Of a stretch of 64,000 nucleotides of DNA, positions 35,897 through 45,628 are shown piece by piece. The stretch comes from Sulfurimonas xiamenensis (lineage in GTDB: Bacteria > Campylobacterota > Campylobacteria > Campylobacterales > Sulfurimonadaceae). Location: assembly GCF_009258045.1 (NCBI RefSeq), contig NZ_CP041166.1, positions 1,674,001-1,738,000 on the forward strand, written 5' to 3'. How positions within the stretch are numbered: the stretch's first letter is position 1; each line of letters opens with the position of its first letter. The translations under genes and the position numbers were made by a program. The notes beneath the pieces were generated by a model, which had not been told where the DNA came from, searched no databases, and saw only the letters and a list, made by a program, of their open reading frames with translations.

Positions 35897-35930
35897 TAGT
35901 AACCTTTTTGTAATCAAAACAACATAAAAT
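35897..35930 (+). promoter_or_regulatory. Pho-box promoter of pstC
   Basis: TAGTAAC (35897-35903) and TTGTAAT (35908-35914) repeat at 11-bp period, and after exactly 10 bp comes the -10 hexamer TAAAAT (35925-35930). The pstC start is 34 bp further on. The geometry equals that at pstS and the porin. Confidence 0.82.
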
Positions 35931-35963
35931 TCAATACCTAATTAAATTAAAAGGAAAGAATAC

Positions 35964-36824
35964 TTGAGCAATATAATAGATAAAATTTTTGCTAATGCAA
36001 CAAAATTTATAGCTATTGGCATACTATTGCTTGTTGCTTGGATATTTGCCGTACTTTTTGAAAACTCGCTAGAGTCTATTAAAGCTTTTGGATTTAACTT
36101 TATCAGTGAAGACAAATGGGCACCAAATTTAGAAAAATTTGGAGCACTCCCCGCAATTTACGGTTCTGTTGTTTCAACTTTTTTAGCAATGATCTTAGCA
36201 GTTCCAGTTGCTATCGGTGTCGCAATCTTTTTAAGCGAAATAGCCCATGCAAAAATAAAAACACCGGTAGGTGTCTCGATAGAGCTTCTAGCCGCTATTC
36301 CATCAGTAATATACGGTATGTGGGGGCTTTTTTACTTTGTTCCTATTATCCGTGATATATTTGGCGGTATCGGCATCAGCATGCTAACAGCAGGTATAGT
36401 TCTATCCATAATGATACTTCCATTTATGGCAGCTGTAACACGAGATGCAATGAATACAACTCCAGATATCTTAAAAGAATCAGCTTATGCGCTTGGAGGA
36501 ACAAAGTGGGATGTTGTAAAAGACATCATTATTCCTTATGCAAAAGCTGGAATTATCGGTTCTTTTATCTTAGCACTCGGTCGTGCAATCGGTGAAACCA
36601 TGGCTGTTACTTTTGTTATGGGGAATGTTCATAATATATCAACAGACTTAACACAGCCCGCAACATCAATCCCTGTAACACTTGCAAATGAGTTTGCAGA
36701 AGCAGACAGCGGACTTTACTATTCATCTCTATTTGAACTCTCACTTTTATTGCTTGTTATAAGTTTTACAATTATATCAATTGCTAAATTTTACTTTTTA
36801 CGCAGAAGAAGGATTGGACAATGA
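35964..36824 (+). CDS. pstC: Phosphate ABC transporter permease PstC
   Basis: A 286-residue permease with six predicted transmembrane segments. The EAA loop shows as KESAYALGGTKWDVVKDIIIP. The start is a TTG at 35964, chosen because AAGGAAAG lies seven bases before it and the next in-frame residues fit PstC. It is followed by pstA with a 4-bp overlap. Together PstC and PstA form the inner-membrane phosphate channel. Confidence 0.95.
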   Translation: MSNIIDKIFANATKFIAIGILLLVAWIFAVLFENSLESIKAFGFNFISEDKWAPNLEKFGALPAIYGSVVSTFLAMILAVPVAIGVAIFLSEIAHAKIKTPVGVSIELLAAIPSVIYGMWGLFYFVPIIRDIFGGIGISMLTAGIVLSIMILPFMAAVTRDAMNTTPDILKESAYALGGTKWDVVKDIIIPYAKAGIIGSFILALGRAIGETMAVTFVMGNVHNISTDLTQPATSIPVTLANEFAEADSGLYYSSLFELSLLLLVISFTIISIAKFYFLRRRRIGQ

Positions 36825-37663
36825 CACATACGCAAAAAAGAGTTATAGCAAATAAGATAGTCATGTTTCTATCTACCGTCTCTGCCACTATCGGAATAAG
36901 TTTTTTGTTTTGGATACTTGGTGTTTTAGTTATCAACGGCATAGAAGCACTAAATATGACTATTTTTCTTAACGAAGGAGCTCCTCCAGGAAATGATAGC
37001 GGCGGTCTAAAGCATGCACTTATTGGTCAACTTCTTATTGTATTTTATGCATCAATTTTTGGCGTTCCTCTTGGAATATTAGCCGGAACATATTTAAGCG
37101 AATATGGTCTAAAATCTAAACTGGCAGAAACCATACGCGATATTTCAGACATTATGATGTCGGCTCCAAGTATTGTAATAGGTGCTTTTGTTTACGCAAT
37201 CGTTGTTGCTCCAACAGGACAATTTAGCGGCTGGGCAGGTTCTATTGCACTTATGATTATAATGCTGCCTATAATCTTAAGAACAACTGATGATATGCTG
37301 CATTTAGTTCCATCAACTCTGCGGGAAGCAGCTTTTGCTCTAGGTGCGCCAAAATACAAAGTTATTATTCAAGTTGTTTACCGCGGTGCCAAAGCAGGTG
37401 TTTTAACCGGCGTATTGTTAGGAGTTGCGCGTGTTGCTGGAGAGACTGCACCGCTTCTTTTTACTTCGTTCAACGACAACTTTTTAAACACCGATATGAG
37501 CCAACCAATGGCTTCTCTTACAGTTACAATGTACAACTATGCGACAAGCCCATATGAAGATTGGCAGCGTCTTGGCTGGGCAGCCGCATTTATATTAAGT
37601 ATGTTTATTTTGACGCTTAATATACTTGGACGACTATTTTTATTAAAAAAGAAAGGTAGATAA
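36821..37663 (+). CDS. pstA: Phosphate ABC transporter permease PstA
   Basis: A 280-residue permease with the EAA loop [20 protein letters not shown] and the PstA-typical segment [18 protein letters not shown] after the first helix. It overlaps pstC by 4 bp and pstB by 1 bp, so the three are translated as a coupled block. It pairs with PstC to move phosphate across the inner membrane. Confidence 0.95.
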   Translation: MTHTQKRVIANKIVMFLSTVSATIGISFLFWILGVLVINGIEALNMTIFLNEGAPPGNDSGGLKHALIGQLLIVFYASIFGVPLGILAGTYLSEYGLKSKLAETIRDISDIMMSAPSIVIGAFVYAIVVAPTGQFSGWAGSIALMIIMLPIILRTTDDMLHLVPSTLREAAFALGAPKYKVIIQVVYRGAKAGVLTGVLLGVARVAGETAPLLFTSFNDNFLNTDMSQPMASLTVTMYNYATSPYEDWQRLGWAAAFILSMFILTLNILGRLFLLKKKGR

Positions 37664-38448
37664 TGGCTACTATTGTTGATATAATAGAAGAAAAAGCTTT
37701 AGAAGTAAATAATTTTGAATTTACATATGCAGGTGCAGATGAGCCAAATATAAAAAAATTGAGTATGCCTATCGCAAAACAGAGCATAACTGCACTTATA
37801 GGACCATCAGGATGCGGCAAAACAACACTGCTTAGAAGTTTTAACCGTATGCATGATCTCTATCCGGGCAATAAATACGACGGGGAAATACTTTTTGAAG
37901 AGAGAAATATTTTAGCTCCAAAAGAGGATCTTATACAACTTAGAAGCCAAATAGGAATGATTTTTCAAAAACCTACGGCATTTCCTATGAGCGTATTTGA
38001 CAATGTTGCTTACGGACTTAAACTTCAAGGCTTAAAAAACAAAATGGAACTTCAAGACAGAGTTGAAAAAGCACTTCAAGATGCTGCAATCTGGCAAGAG
38101 GTAAAAGATAGGTTAAAGCATGATGCAAATGGCCTTTCAGGCGGTCAGCAGCAGAGACTCTGCATCGCAAGAGCAATTGCAGTTGAGCCGGAAGTGCTTC
38201 TTTTTGATGAACCGACTTCCGCACTTGATCCGATTTCTACCGCGGGAATTGAGGAACTAGTTGTTCAGCTTAAAGAAAAAGTTTCCATTATCATAGTTAC
38301 CCACAACATGCAGCAAGCCGCTCGAGTAAGTGACTATACTGGATTTATGTATTTGGGTGAACTTGTAGAGCTCGGTCGCACTGAAGAACTTTTTGTAACA
38401 CCAAAAGAGAGACTAACCGAAGAGTATATAACTGGTAAATTCGGTTGA
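37663..38448 (+). CDS. pstB: Phosphate ABC transporter ATP-binding protein
   Basis: A 261-residue ABC ATPase. Walker A is GPSGCGKTT, the Q-loop is [13 protein letters not shown], the signature is [10 protein letters not shown] and Walker B is [12 protein letters not shown]. The N-terminal region and the C-terminal [18 protein letters not shown] are standard for PstB. It starts at the TAATG overlap with pstA and phoU follows 16 bp later. Confidence 0.96.
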   Translation: MATIVDIIEEKALEVNNFEFTYAGADEPNIKKLSMPIAKQSITALIGPSGCGKTTLLRSFNRMHDLYPGNKYDGEILFEERNILAPKEDLIQLRSQIGMIFQKPTAFPMSVFDNVAYGLKLQGLKNKMELQDRVEKALQDAAIWQEVKDRLKHDANGLSGGQQQRLCIARAIAVEPEVLLFDEPTSALDPISTAGIEELVVQLKEKVSIIIVTHNMQQAARVSDYTGFMYLGELVELGRTEELFVTPKERLTEEYITGKFG

Positions 38449-38464
38449 TAAAAAAAGGAATAAC

Positions 38465-39136
38465 ATGTTAACAAAGTATGATAAAAAAATAGACAATATA
38501 AGAAAAAAGATATCTCACCTCTTAGAGAATATTGCAATGGCTGATGAACTCTCTTTGGAAGCATTTAAACAATCAGATGCAACTAAATTTAAAGAGGTAG
38601 AAACAAAACTTGAAAAAATTGCTTTACAAGGTGATGCCATTGATAATGAGATTATAAAAACTTTTGCACTTTTTGGTCCGGAAGCAAAAGAGCTTAGATT
38701 TTTAGTGGCATATCTAAAGATGACTAACGAAATAGTCCGTACTGGGGAAGGAGTAAAAAAATATGCTCGCAGAATGAATGAACATACGAGTAATGGATGT
38801 AATATTGAACAATTTAAACCAAGCATCTTGCTTCTTCACAAAAGCAGCGTCAATGCTCTTAAATATATTTTAGAGTGTTTTAATCAGTATGAAAATTGCA
38901 ACTATGAAGACACTTATAGAAAAGTGCTTGTTGAAGAGAGCATGAATGATGATCTTTTTGCAGTTCTGGAAAAAGAGATACTTAATAAAATAATCGATGA
39001 AAAAGAACTCTCCATTGATTATGTTAAAATTCTCGGAAGTCTGAGAAAATTAGAGAGATCTTGTGACAGAAGTGTAAATATTGCAAATCTAATGATGTAT
39101 GCAGAACAAGGTGGAGAGATTAAACTTTTTAACTAA
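38465..39136 (+). CDS. phoU: Phosphate signalling protein PhoU
   Basis: A 223-residue all-helical protein with two PhoU repeats (about 10-95 and 115-205). Metal-binding and dimer-facing acidic and basic residues follow the family, for example ALFGPEAKELRFLVAYLKM. PhoU links transporter state to the PhoR kinase and limits phosphate uptake. It is the last gene of pstCAB-phoU, with AAAAAAGGA upstream. No phoB or phoR lies in the window. Confidence 0.9.
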   Translation: MLTKYDKKIDNIRKKISHLLENIAMADELSLEAFKQSDATKFKEVETKLEKIALQGDAIDNEIIKTFALFGPEAKELRFLVAYLKMTNEIVRTGEGVKKYARRMNEHTSNGCNIEQFKPSILLLHKSSVNALKYILECFNQYENCNYEDTYRKVLVEESMNDDLFAVLEKEILNKIIDEKELSIDYVKILGSLRKLERSCDRSVNIANLMMYAEQGGEIKLFN

Positions 39137-39244
39137 TTTATTTAAAATTATCAAAACTGATTAAATTTTAAGCAATTGACTCTTTTTTTTTCATAAATTA
39201 ATAGGGTATACTATTATTAATAAAATTTGATGGAGATATGTATT

Positions 39245-40675
39245 ATGGGAAAATTTGTTAATAATATAGATGAGTTTTTTGCTTTTTGTGAAGAAAATGA
39301 TGTTCAATTTGTAGATTTAAGATTTACAGATATTAAAGGTACATGGCATCATGTCAGTTACCGTATGAGTGCGATAAATAGTGAGCTATTAGAAAGCGGT
39401 CTCCCTTTTGACGGCTCATCAATTGACGCATGGCAGCCGATTAATAGATCTGATATGATTTTAAAACCAGATGTTCCTACAGCATTTTTAGATCCTTTTA
39501 CTGCAGATCCTACTATTATTGTTTTTTGTGATGTGTATGATATATACAAAGAGCGTATGTATGAGAGATGTCCTCGTTCAATTGCAAAAGCTACACTCAA
39601 ACATGCTGAATCTCTAGGAATAGCTGATGCTGCATATTTTGGACCTGAAAATGAGTTCTTTGTATTTGACAATGTTCAATTTGTAGACAATCCTAATGAA
39701 GCTGGATATAAAATTGATACTGAAGAGGGAGAGTGGAACTCAAATACAAACTATGCAGATATGTACAATACAGGTCATAGACCTGGAAACAAGGGTGGAT
39801 ATTTCCCAGTAGCACCTACTGACAGCATGGTTGATTTAAGAGCTGAAATGATGATGGTTTTAGAACAAGTCGGTTTAGAGGTTATTTTGGGTCATCACGA
39901 AGTGGCACAAGGTCAAGGTGAAATCGGTATCGTATTTTCAGATATGATTACTGCTGCAGATAATGTTCAAAAACTAAAGTATGTTGTTAAAATGGTAGCT
40001 CATTTAAATGGCAAAACTGCTACATTTATGCCAAAACCTATTTTTGGAGACAACGGAAACGGTATGCATGTGCATCAATCTCTTTGGAAAGAGGGCAAAA
40101 ATCTTTTCTATGAAAAAGGAAACTATGCAAATATAAGCGAAATGGGTCTTCACTATATTGGTGGTATATTTAAACATGCTCGTTCTATTGCTGCATTTAC
40201 AAACCCTACAACAAACTCATACAAAAGACTTATCCCTGGGTTTGAAGCACCTTCGATTTTGACTTACTCTTCTCAAAACCGTTCAGCGTCTTGTCGTATA
40301 CCTTACGGTGCAGGTGAAAAGTCAACTCGTGTTGAGATGAGATTCCCTGACTCTACAGCTTGTCCATACTTGGCATTTTCGGCATTAATGATGGCAGGTC
40401 TTGATGGTATTAAAAACAAAGATATTCCAATTGGTCCTATGGATATAGATCTATTTGAATTAACCCTAGATGAAATTCGCGAAAAAGGTATCCCTCAAAT
40501 GCCGCACACACTTCGTGGATCACTGGAATCTCTTATCCGTGACAATGATTTCTTAAAGCCGGTATTTACACAGGAATTTGTAAATGCATATAAAAATTAC
40601 AGATTTGAGCGTGATGTTTGGCCGGATGAAGGTCGCCCTACTGCTTACGAATTTAAAACAACATTCCAGTGTTAA
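39245..40675 (+). CDS. glnA: Glutamine synthetase, type I
   Basis: A 476-residue GS-I, which makes glutamine from glutamate and ammonia. [23 protein letters not shown] and [11 protein letters not shown] are active-site blocks. The start is the ATG at 39245, with GGAG nine bases before it. The residue at the place of the adenylylated Tyr of enteric GS is Phe (near 404, in DIDLFELT), so control by adenylylation is not expected; Helicobacter pylori GS is known for the same loss. It has its own leader after phoU. A short CCCGC/GCGGG hairpin follows the gene. Confidence 0.96.
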   Translation: MGKFVNNIDEFFAFCEENDVQFVDLRFTDIKGTWHHVSYRMSAINSELLESGLPFDGSSIDAWQPINRSDMILKPDVPTAFLDPFTADPTIIVFCDVYDIYKERMYERCPRSIAKATLKHAESLGIADAAYFGPENEFFVFDNVQFVDNPNEAGYKIDTEEGEWNSNTNYADMYNTGHRPGNKGGYFPVAPTDSMVDLRAEMMMVLEQVGLEVILGHHEVAQGQGEIGIVFSDMITAADNVQKLKYVVKMVAHLNGKTATFMPKPIFGDNGNGMHVHQSLWKEGKNLFYEKGNYANISEMGLHYIGGIFKHARSIAAFTNPTTNSYKRLIPGFEAPSILTYSSQNRSASCRIPYGAGEKSTRVEMRFPDSTACPYLAFSALMMAGLDGIKNKDIPIGPMDIDLFELTLDEIREKGIPQMPHTLRGSLESLIRDNDFLKPVFTQEFVNAYKNYRFERDVWPDEGRPTAYEFKTTFQC

Positions 40676-40695
40676 ACATATTTTAAATCTTAATT

Positions 40696-40711
40696 CCCGC
40701 TTTTTTGCGGG
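40696..40711 (+). terminator. Hairpin after glnA
   Basis: CCCGC and GCGGG flank a loop of six T directly after glnA. There is no T-run after the stem, so it would be a weak terminator on its own. Confidence 0.5.
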
Positions 40712-40750
40712 ACAACTTCACTTTTTAAAACAATCAACTAATCACTAATT

Positions 40751-40759
40751 TGCTATAAT
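40751..40759 (+). promoter_or_regulatory. Extended -10 promoter of leuA
   Basis: TGCTATAAT is an exact extended -10 element (TGnTATAAT) 58 bp before the leuA start. The remaining leader of about 50 nt has no leader peptide or T-box pattern, so I see no attenuation. Confidence 0.7.
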
Positions 40760-40817
40760 TTCAAAATAATAACAGTATGTAAGAGTGCGTTATTAAATTC
40801 AAGTTTAAAGGTTTATT

Positions 40818-42476
40818 ATGAAAAATATTCCAGCGGGAAAATATCGTCCCTATCCAAAAATAGATTTGCCAAATAGAAAATGGCCAAACAATACAATAAC
40901 AAAAGCTCCGAAATGGTGCAGTGTTGATTTACGCGATGGTAATCAAGCACTTATAAATCCAATGAACATGGATAAAAAACTTGAACTTTTTTCACTCTTA
41001 CTCAAAATCGGATTTAAAGAGATAGAAGTTGGCTTTCCATCCGCATCAAAAATTGAATTTGATTTTTTGAGACGCTTAGTTAATGACAAACTTATTCCTG
41101 ATGATGTAACGATACAAGTTTTGGTTCAGGCAAGAGAACATCTTATCGCTAAAACTTTTGAAGCATTAAAAGGTGTAAAAAAAGCAACTATTCATCTTTA
41201 CAACTCAACATCAACAGCACAACGCAAAATGGTTTTTAAAAAATCAAAAGAGGAGATAATCGCTCTTGCACTTGAAGGTGTTGATTTGGTTAAAAAATAT
41301 GAGAAAAAACATGATGGAGAGATATTTTTAGAGTACTCGCCTGAGAGTTTTACCGGAACCGAGCTTGAGTTTGCAGCAAAGATATCAAATGCGGTAACTG
41401 CAAGATGGGGCATAAGCGATAAACGAAAAGTCATTATCAACTTGCCGGCAACCGTAGAGATGTCAACCCCAAATGTGTATGCCGATCAAGTTGAATGGAT
41501 GAGCGAGCATTTAGACAACAGAGAAAATGTCATTATCTCAACTCATACACACAACGACAGAGGAACAAGTGTAGCTGCTACAGAGTTGGCACTTTTAGCA
41601 GGAGCTGACAGAGTAGAAGGAACACTTTTAAGCAACGGTGAGAGAACTGGAAATGTCGATATCATAACACTTGCACTTAATATGACAACACAGGGTGTTG
41701 AATCAAATCTTGATTTTAGCAATGTAAATGAAGTCATAGATGTGGTTGAAAGATGCACTGAAATAAAAACCCATGTTCGTCATCCATATGTTGGAGAGTT
41801 GGTTTATACTGCATTTTCAGGTTCACATCAAGATGCAATTAACAAGGGCTTGGCACATAGAAAAGCAAGCAAAGAAGTTTTTTGGGAAGTTCCGTATCTG
41901 CCGATAGATCCTGAAGATGTCGGAAGAAGCTATGAGAGTATTATTCGTATTAATTCTCAATCGGGAAAAGGCGGAGTAGCATATATATTAGAGAAAAACT
42001 TTGGATACCAGCTTCCAAAAGCGATGCATCCTGAAATTGGAAAACTTGTTCAAAATGTTAGCGATAAAAAAGGTCAGGAACTAAGCAGTGAAGAGATTCT
42101 TAAAATTTTTGAAGATAACTATTTTCATGTAAAAGAGCATATCTCTTTAACCGATTTTACCGTTTCATCCGTAAAAGGCATTTCTAAATGCACTTTAACC
42201 TATATCTACAACGGCAAAGAGATTACAGTTGAAGGTGAAGGAAATGGCCCTGTAGATGCATGTAAAGATGCTTTAATGAAAAACTATAAAAATGATTTTA
42301 TTATAAACTCATACTACGAGCACTCTTATGGGAATCAAAGTTCTGCAAAGGCCATAGCATATATTGAAATACAAACCAAAGATACTCTCTCATGTTTTGG
42401 CGTAGGAGCAGATAATGATATAGCGACGGCATCTGTTAAAGCTCTCTTTTGTGCTTTAAATAGAACCTTTCATTAA
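40818..42476 (+). CDS. leuA: 2-isopropylmalate synthase (long LeuA type)
   Basis: A 552-residue enzyme of the first leucine step. CSVDLRDGNQALINPM begins the barrel, THTHNDRGTSVAATELALLAG is the metal and substrate block, and the C-terminal 120 residues form the LeuA dimerisation and leucine-feedback domain (SVKGISKCTLTYIYNGKE). The extended N terminus (KYRPYPKIDLPNRKWP) is that of the long LeuA subfamily also found in actinobacteria rather than the E. coli type. It has its own promoter and ends in a strong hairpin. Confidence 0.96.
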   Translation: MKNIPAGKYRPYPKIDLPNRKWPNNTITKAPKWCSVDLRDGNQALINPMNMDKKLELFSLLLKIGFKEIEVGFPSASKIEFDFLRRLVNDKLIPDDVTIQVLVQAREHLIAKTFEALKGVKKATIHLYNSTSTAQRKMVFKKSKEEIIALALEGVDLVKKYEKKHDGEIFLEYSPESFTGTELEFAAKISNAVTARWGISDKRKVIINLPATVEMSTPNVYADQVEWMSEHLDNRENVIISTHTHNDRGTSVAATELALLAGADRVEGTLLSNGERTGNVDIITLALNMTTQGVESNLDFSNVNEVIDVVERCTEIKTHVRHPYVGELVYTAFSGSHQDAINKGLAHRKASKEVFWEVPYLPIDPEDVGRSYESIIRINSQSGKGGVAYILEKNFGYQLPKAMHPEIGKLVQNVSDKKGQELSSEEILKIFEDNYFHVKEHISLTDFTVSSVKGISKCTLTYIYNGKEITVEGEGNGPVDACKDALMKNYKNDFIINSYYEHSYGNQSSAKAIAYIEIQTKDTLSCFGVGADNDIATASVKALFCALNRTFH

Positions 42477-42484
42477 GTTTGTTT

Positions 42485-42509
42485 GCCAAAAGAATTTAAT
42501 TCTTTTGGC
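42485..42509 (+). terminator. Hairpin after leuA
   Basis: GCCAAAAGAAT and ATTCTTTTGGC form a perfect 11-bp stem with a TTA loop, starting 9 bp after the leuA stop. The tail is not T-rich, but the stem is strong. Confidence 0.7.
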
Positions 42510-42595
42510 GCTAAAACGATAAATTTTACTTTTTATCATATCTAAACTCTTTAGCATCTTTATTTAGATAAAATTCCAAAAAAATTAGGAAATAT

Positions 42596-43573
42596 ATGAT
42601 TCTTTTTTCTTTAGCGATTATTATCGGTTTTGTACTTTTAGTTTGGAGTGCGGATAGATTTGTAGAAGGCGCAGCATCAACTGCCAAACATCTTGGAATG
42701 CCGACACTTTTAATCGGTATTTTGATAGTCGGTTTTGGAACAAGTGCACCTGAAATGGTTGTCTCTGCAATAGCGGCAATGGAGGGCAATCCTGCTCTTG
42801 CACTTGGAAACGCTCTAGGCTCCAATATAGTAAATATTGCACTTATTTTAGGAATAACAGCTATTGTAACGCCCATAGCAGTTCATTCAAAAATAGTAAA
42901 AAAAGAGCTGCCGCTTTTGATCTTAATTGTTTTGGTAACAGGATATCTGCTTTTTGACGATGCACTCACACTAACAGAAGGCATAATTCTCTTAAGTGCT
43001 TTTTTTGCTCTTATCGGATGGTCTATTTTTGCTGCAATTAAAGGCAGAGGGGATACTTTAGAAGATGAATTTGAGAATGAACTGCAAGAGCATAGCATGA
43101 GTTTAAAGCAGGGAATTATCTGGCTTACAATCGGCATTGTTTTATTGATTATAAGTTCTAGAATTCTTGTTTGGGGTGCGGTAGGTATTGCTCATGAGTT
43201 CGGAGTAAGCGATTTAATAATCGGTTTGACGATTGTAGCTCTTGGAACTTCTCTACCTGAACTTGCTGCTTCGGTTGTCGCTGCAAAAAAAGGTGAACAT
43301 GATATAGCGATAGGAAATGTTGTAGGTTCAAATATGTTTAACTTACTGGCTGTTATCGGCATAGCAACTGTTATAAATCCTATGAATAATATTGCACCTG
43401 AAGTGTTACAAAGAGACTGGATAGTTATGCTAGCTCTTACTATAACTCTTTTGATTATGGCTTATGGTTTTAAAGGAAAAGATGGAAAAATAAATAGAGT
43501 TGAAGGGGCTATACTTCTACTTTGTTATGTAGCCTACAATGCCTATCTTGGCACAAGTTTAAGCAGTTTTTAG
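42596..43573 (+). CDS. Calcium/sodium (CaCA-family) antiporter
   Basis: A 325-residue inner-membrane exchanger of the YrbG/CaxA type with ten predicted helices in two inverted halves. The ion-binding alpha repeats are FGTSAPEMVVS with GNALGSNIVNI, and LGTSLPELAAS with GNVVGSNMFNL. A cytoplasmic acidic loop (DTLEDEFENELQEH) separates the halves. TTAGGA lies upstream of the start. Ca2+/Na+ or K+ exchange is by family knowledge. It is a single gene, convergent with the PBP1A gene. Confidence 0.93.
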   Translation: MILFSLAIIIGFVLLVWSADRFVEGAASTAKHLGMPTLLIGILIVGFGTSAPEMVVSAIAAMEGNPALALGNALGSNIVNIALILGITAIVTPIAVHSKIVKKELPLLILIVLVTGYLLFDDALTLTEGIILLSAFFALIGWSIFAAIKGRGDTLEDEFENELQEHSMSLKQGIIWLTIGIVLLIISSRILVWGAVGIAHEFGVSDLIIGLTIVALGTSLPELAASVVAAKKGEHDIAIGNVVGSNMFNLLAVIGIATVINPMNNIAPEVLQRDWIVMLALTITLLIMAYGFKGKDGKINRVEGAILLLCYVAYNAYLGTSLSSF

Positions 43574-43663
43574 AGACAACTATTTCAAAAACTGCTTTAA
43601 TATTCACTTTTTGTAAAATACAATTTCACTAATATCAAATCAATAAATCTTTAAGCGCAAAAA

Positions 43664-45628
43664 TCAAAATAGAAGCATCTCATCAGCATTTACATCACTC
43701 TCTGCACGAGGCGGCTTTGATATATCACTAAAATACTCTTTTCTTCCATTTATATCTACCTCAATAATTCCCTCTGGGGGCTCAAACTTTCTTTGAATCT
43801 GCGGGTAAAGTTTTAACACATTTTCATAGTACATCGAAAAAGCCGGTCCGGCTATCATACCGCCTGTTTCTCTTTTATGCATCGGCGTATTATCATCATT
43901 TCCAAACCACACAACGGTCTCTATAGTGGGCGAATAACCTGCGAACCAGCCGTCTATATTGTTGTTTGTTGTTCCTGTTTTTCCTGCAAGTTCTATACCT
44001 TTAACATCTGCTCGTCTTCCTGTACCTCTTCTTACAACATCTTGAAGTATTGTTGTCATTATATAAGCCTGAGTCTCCTCTGTAATAAAACGGGCCTTTT
44101 CTCTTTTTTCATAAATTGTAGTTGCACCTTTGTTTATATACCGTATCAAATGCGGTTCAACTTGAATACCAGAGTTTGCAAATGATGTATAGTACTTTGC
44201 CAACTGTAGAGGTGAAAGCGTTATACTCCCGAGTGCAATAGACATATTACGAGGAAGATTTGAAATACCAAACTTTTTAAACTCTCTAAGCAGCTGTGAC
44301 AAACCGATATCATTTACAAGATTTACTGTAGCAAGATTTCTTGAGTGAACAAGCGCCTCTCTAAGTGTTAAAAGACCTTTATAGTTTTTTTCATAATTTT
44401 TTGGCTGCCACTTTAACTCTTCCCCATCTTTTTCATATGTGTATGTTCTGGCGATATCAATCAGTTCCGTTGCCCCAGAATAACCCAAATCTATAGCAAC
44501 TTGATATATAAACGGCTTAAAAGCAGAGCCTGGCTGACGGCGACCCTGTGTAGCTCTATTATAGGAGCTTTTTTTATAATCAACACTGCCGACTAGCGCT
44601 AAAATATCCCCAGTTTTTGAATCCAAAGAGACAAGCGCACCGTTTAAAAGAGTAGTATTGCTTTGTGAATTATCATAAGCTTTATAACCCTCAATTCTCT
44701 CCAATGACATCTCATAAGCTTTTTTCAGAGAATCCTTTGCAGCTTCTTGAAGTCTCATATCTATGGTTGTATATATCTCATAACCGCCTGTTTTTATATC
44801 ATCTATGCCTAACTCCGGAGCTCTTCTTAGCACCTCGTCTACTATAAATGGAGCACTGTTTTGTGTTAATGTATCATCATAAACTTCCGGTTTCTCTAAC
44901 AACGCATTGCTATATGTATCTTTATCTATCCAACCAAGATCATACATTCTCGCTATTACACGATTTGCCCTGCCCATAGATATCTCATAATTTTTGGTTG
45001 GGGCATAAGTGCTTGGAGCTTTTGGCAAACCTACTAGCATTGCTATCTCTTTTAAAGTAAGATCACCTAATTTTTTGTGAAAATATCCATCAGCTGCTGT
45101 TTTAATGCCGTAATATCCATGACCGAAATAGATCTCATTTAAATATCTTTCAAGTATCTGCTCTTTTGTTAAAACTCTCTCTAACTTAAGTGAATAGATA
45201 AGCTCTTTTACTTTTCTTGATAATTTTTTCTCTCTTGTCAAAAGTTTATTTTTTACCAATTGCTGTGTAATAGTGCTTGCCCCTTCAACCAGCTTACCTG
45301 CTTTTATATCTTTTATAATTGCTCTAAAAATAGCATCTATATTTATACCGGGATGTTCAAAAAAGGTGGTGTCTTCTATCGCTAAGAGTGCCTCTATTGC
45401 TCTAGGCGGAATCTCATCGAAATATGCATAGTATCTGTGCTCTTTTTCAAAAATATTTGCGATTTTTTCATCATTTTTATCATAAAATCTTGTTGTAACA
45501 GGCGGATTGTAATTAACCAGCGATGATATGTCATAATCTTTTCCGACTAAGAAATATGCAAGCACTGCAAATGGAGTTAAAAAACCAATCAAAAAAAGTG
45601 TAAAAAATATATTTTTAATTATTCTCAT
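43664..45628 (-). CDS. mrcA: Penicillin-binding protein 1A family
   Basis: A 654-residue bifunctional class A PBP with an N-terminal membrane anchor (about 7-28). The glycosyltransferase motif is EDTTFFEHPGI near 85-95 with STITQQLVKN; the transpeptidase motifs are SAFK (SxxK), SRN (SxN) and KTGTTNN (KTG). It polymerises and crosslinks peptidoglycan at the inner membrane. It is the last gene in the chain that starts with alaS and overlaps the ABC ATPase gene by 4 bp. mrcA is used as the general class A name; a paralogue could exist elsewhere. Confidence 0.95.
   Translation of the reverse strand: MRIIKNIFFTLFLIGFLTPFAVLAYFLVGKDYDISSLVNYNPPVTTRFYDKNDEKIANIFEKEHRYYAYFDEIPPRAIEALLAIEDTTFFEHPGINIDAIFRAIIKDIKAGKLVEGASTITQQLVKNKLLTREKKLSRKVKELIYSLKLERVLTKEQILERYLNEIYFGHGYYGIKTAADGYFHKKLGDLTLKEIAMLVGLPKAPSTYAPTKNYEISMGRANRVIARMYDLGWIDKDTYSNALLEKPEVYDDTLTQNSAPFIVDEVLRRAPELGIDDIKTGGYEIYTTIDMRLQEAAKDSLKKAYEMSLERIEGYKAYDNSQSNTTLLNGALVSLDSKTGDILALVGSVDYKKSSYNRATQGRRQPGSAFKPFIYQVAIDLGYSGATELIDIARTYTYEKDGEELKWQPKNYEKNYKGLLTLREALVHSRNLATVNLVNDIGLSQLLREFKKFGISNLPRNMSIALGSITLSPLQLAKYYTSFANSGIQVEPHLIRYINKGATTIYEKREKARFITEETQAYIMTTILQDVVRRGTGRRADVKGIELAGKTGTTNNNIDGWFAGYSPTIETVVWFGNDDNTPMHKRETGGMIAGPAFSMYYENVLKLYPQIQRKFEPPEGIIEVDINGRKEYFSDISKPPRAESDVNADEMLLF

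Noticed and set aside
35858-35963. A Pho box for ppk2 on the minus strand
   Set aside because: Only one ATGTAAG half-site is present and its spacing to TATAAT is 7, not 10; the second half-site is missing.
39176-39212. Sigma-70 promoter TTGACT...TATACT before glnA
   Set aside because: The spacer is 25 bp, too long for a functional pair; TATACT alone may still be a -10. No sigma-54 GG/GC pair was found either.
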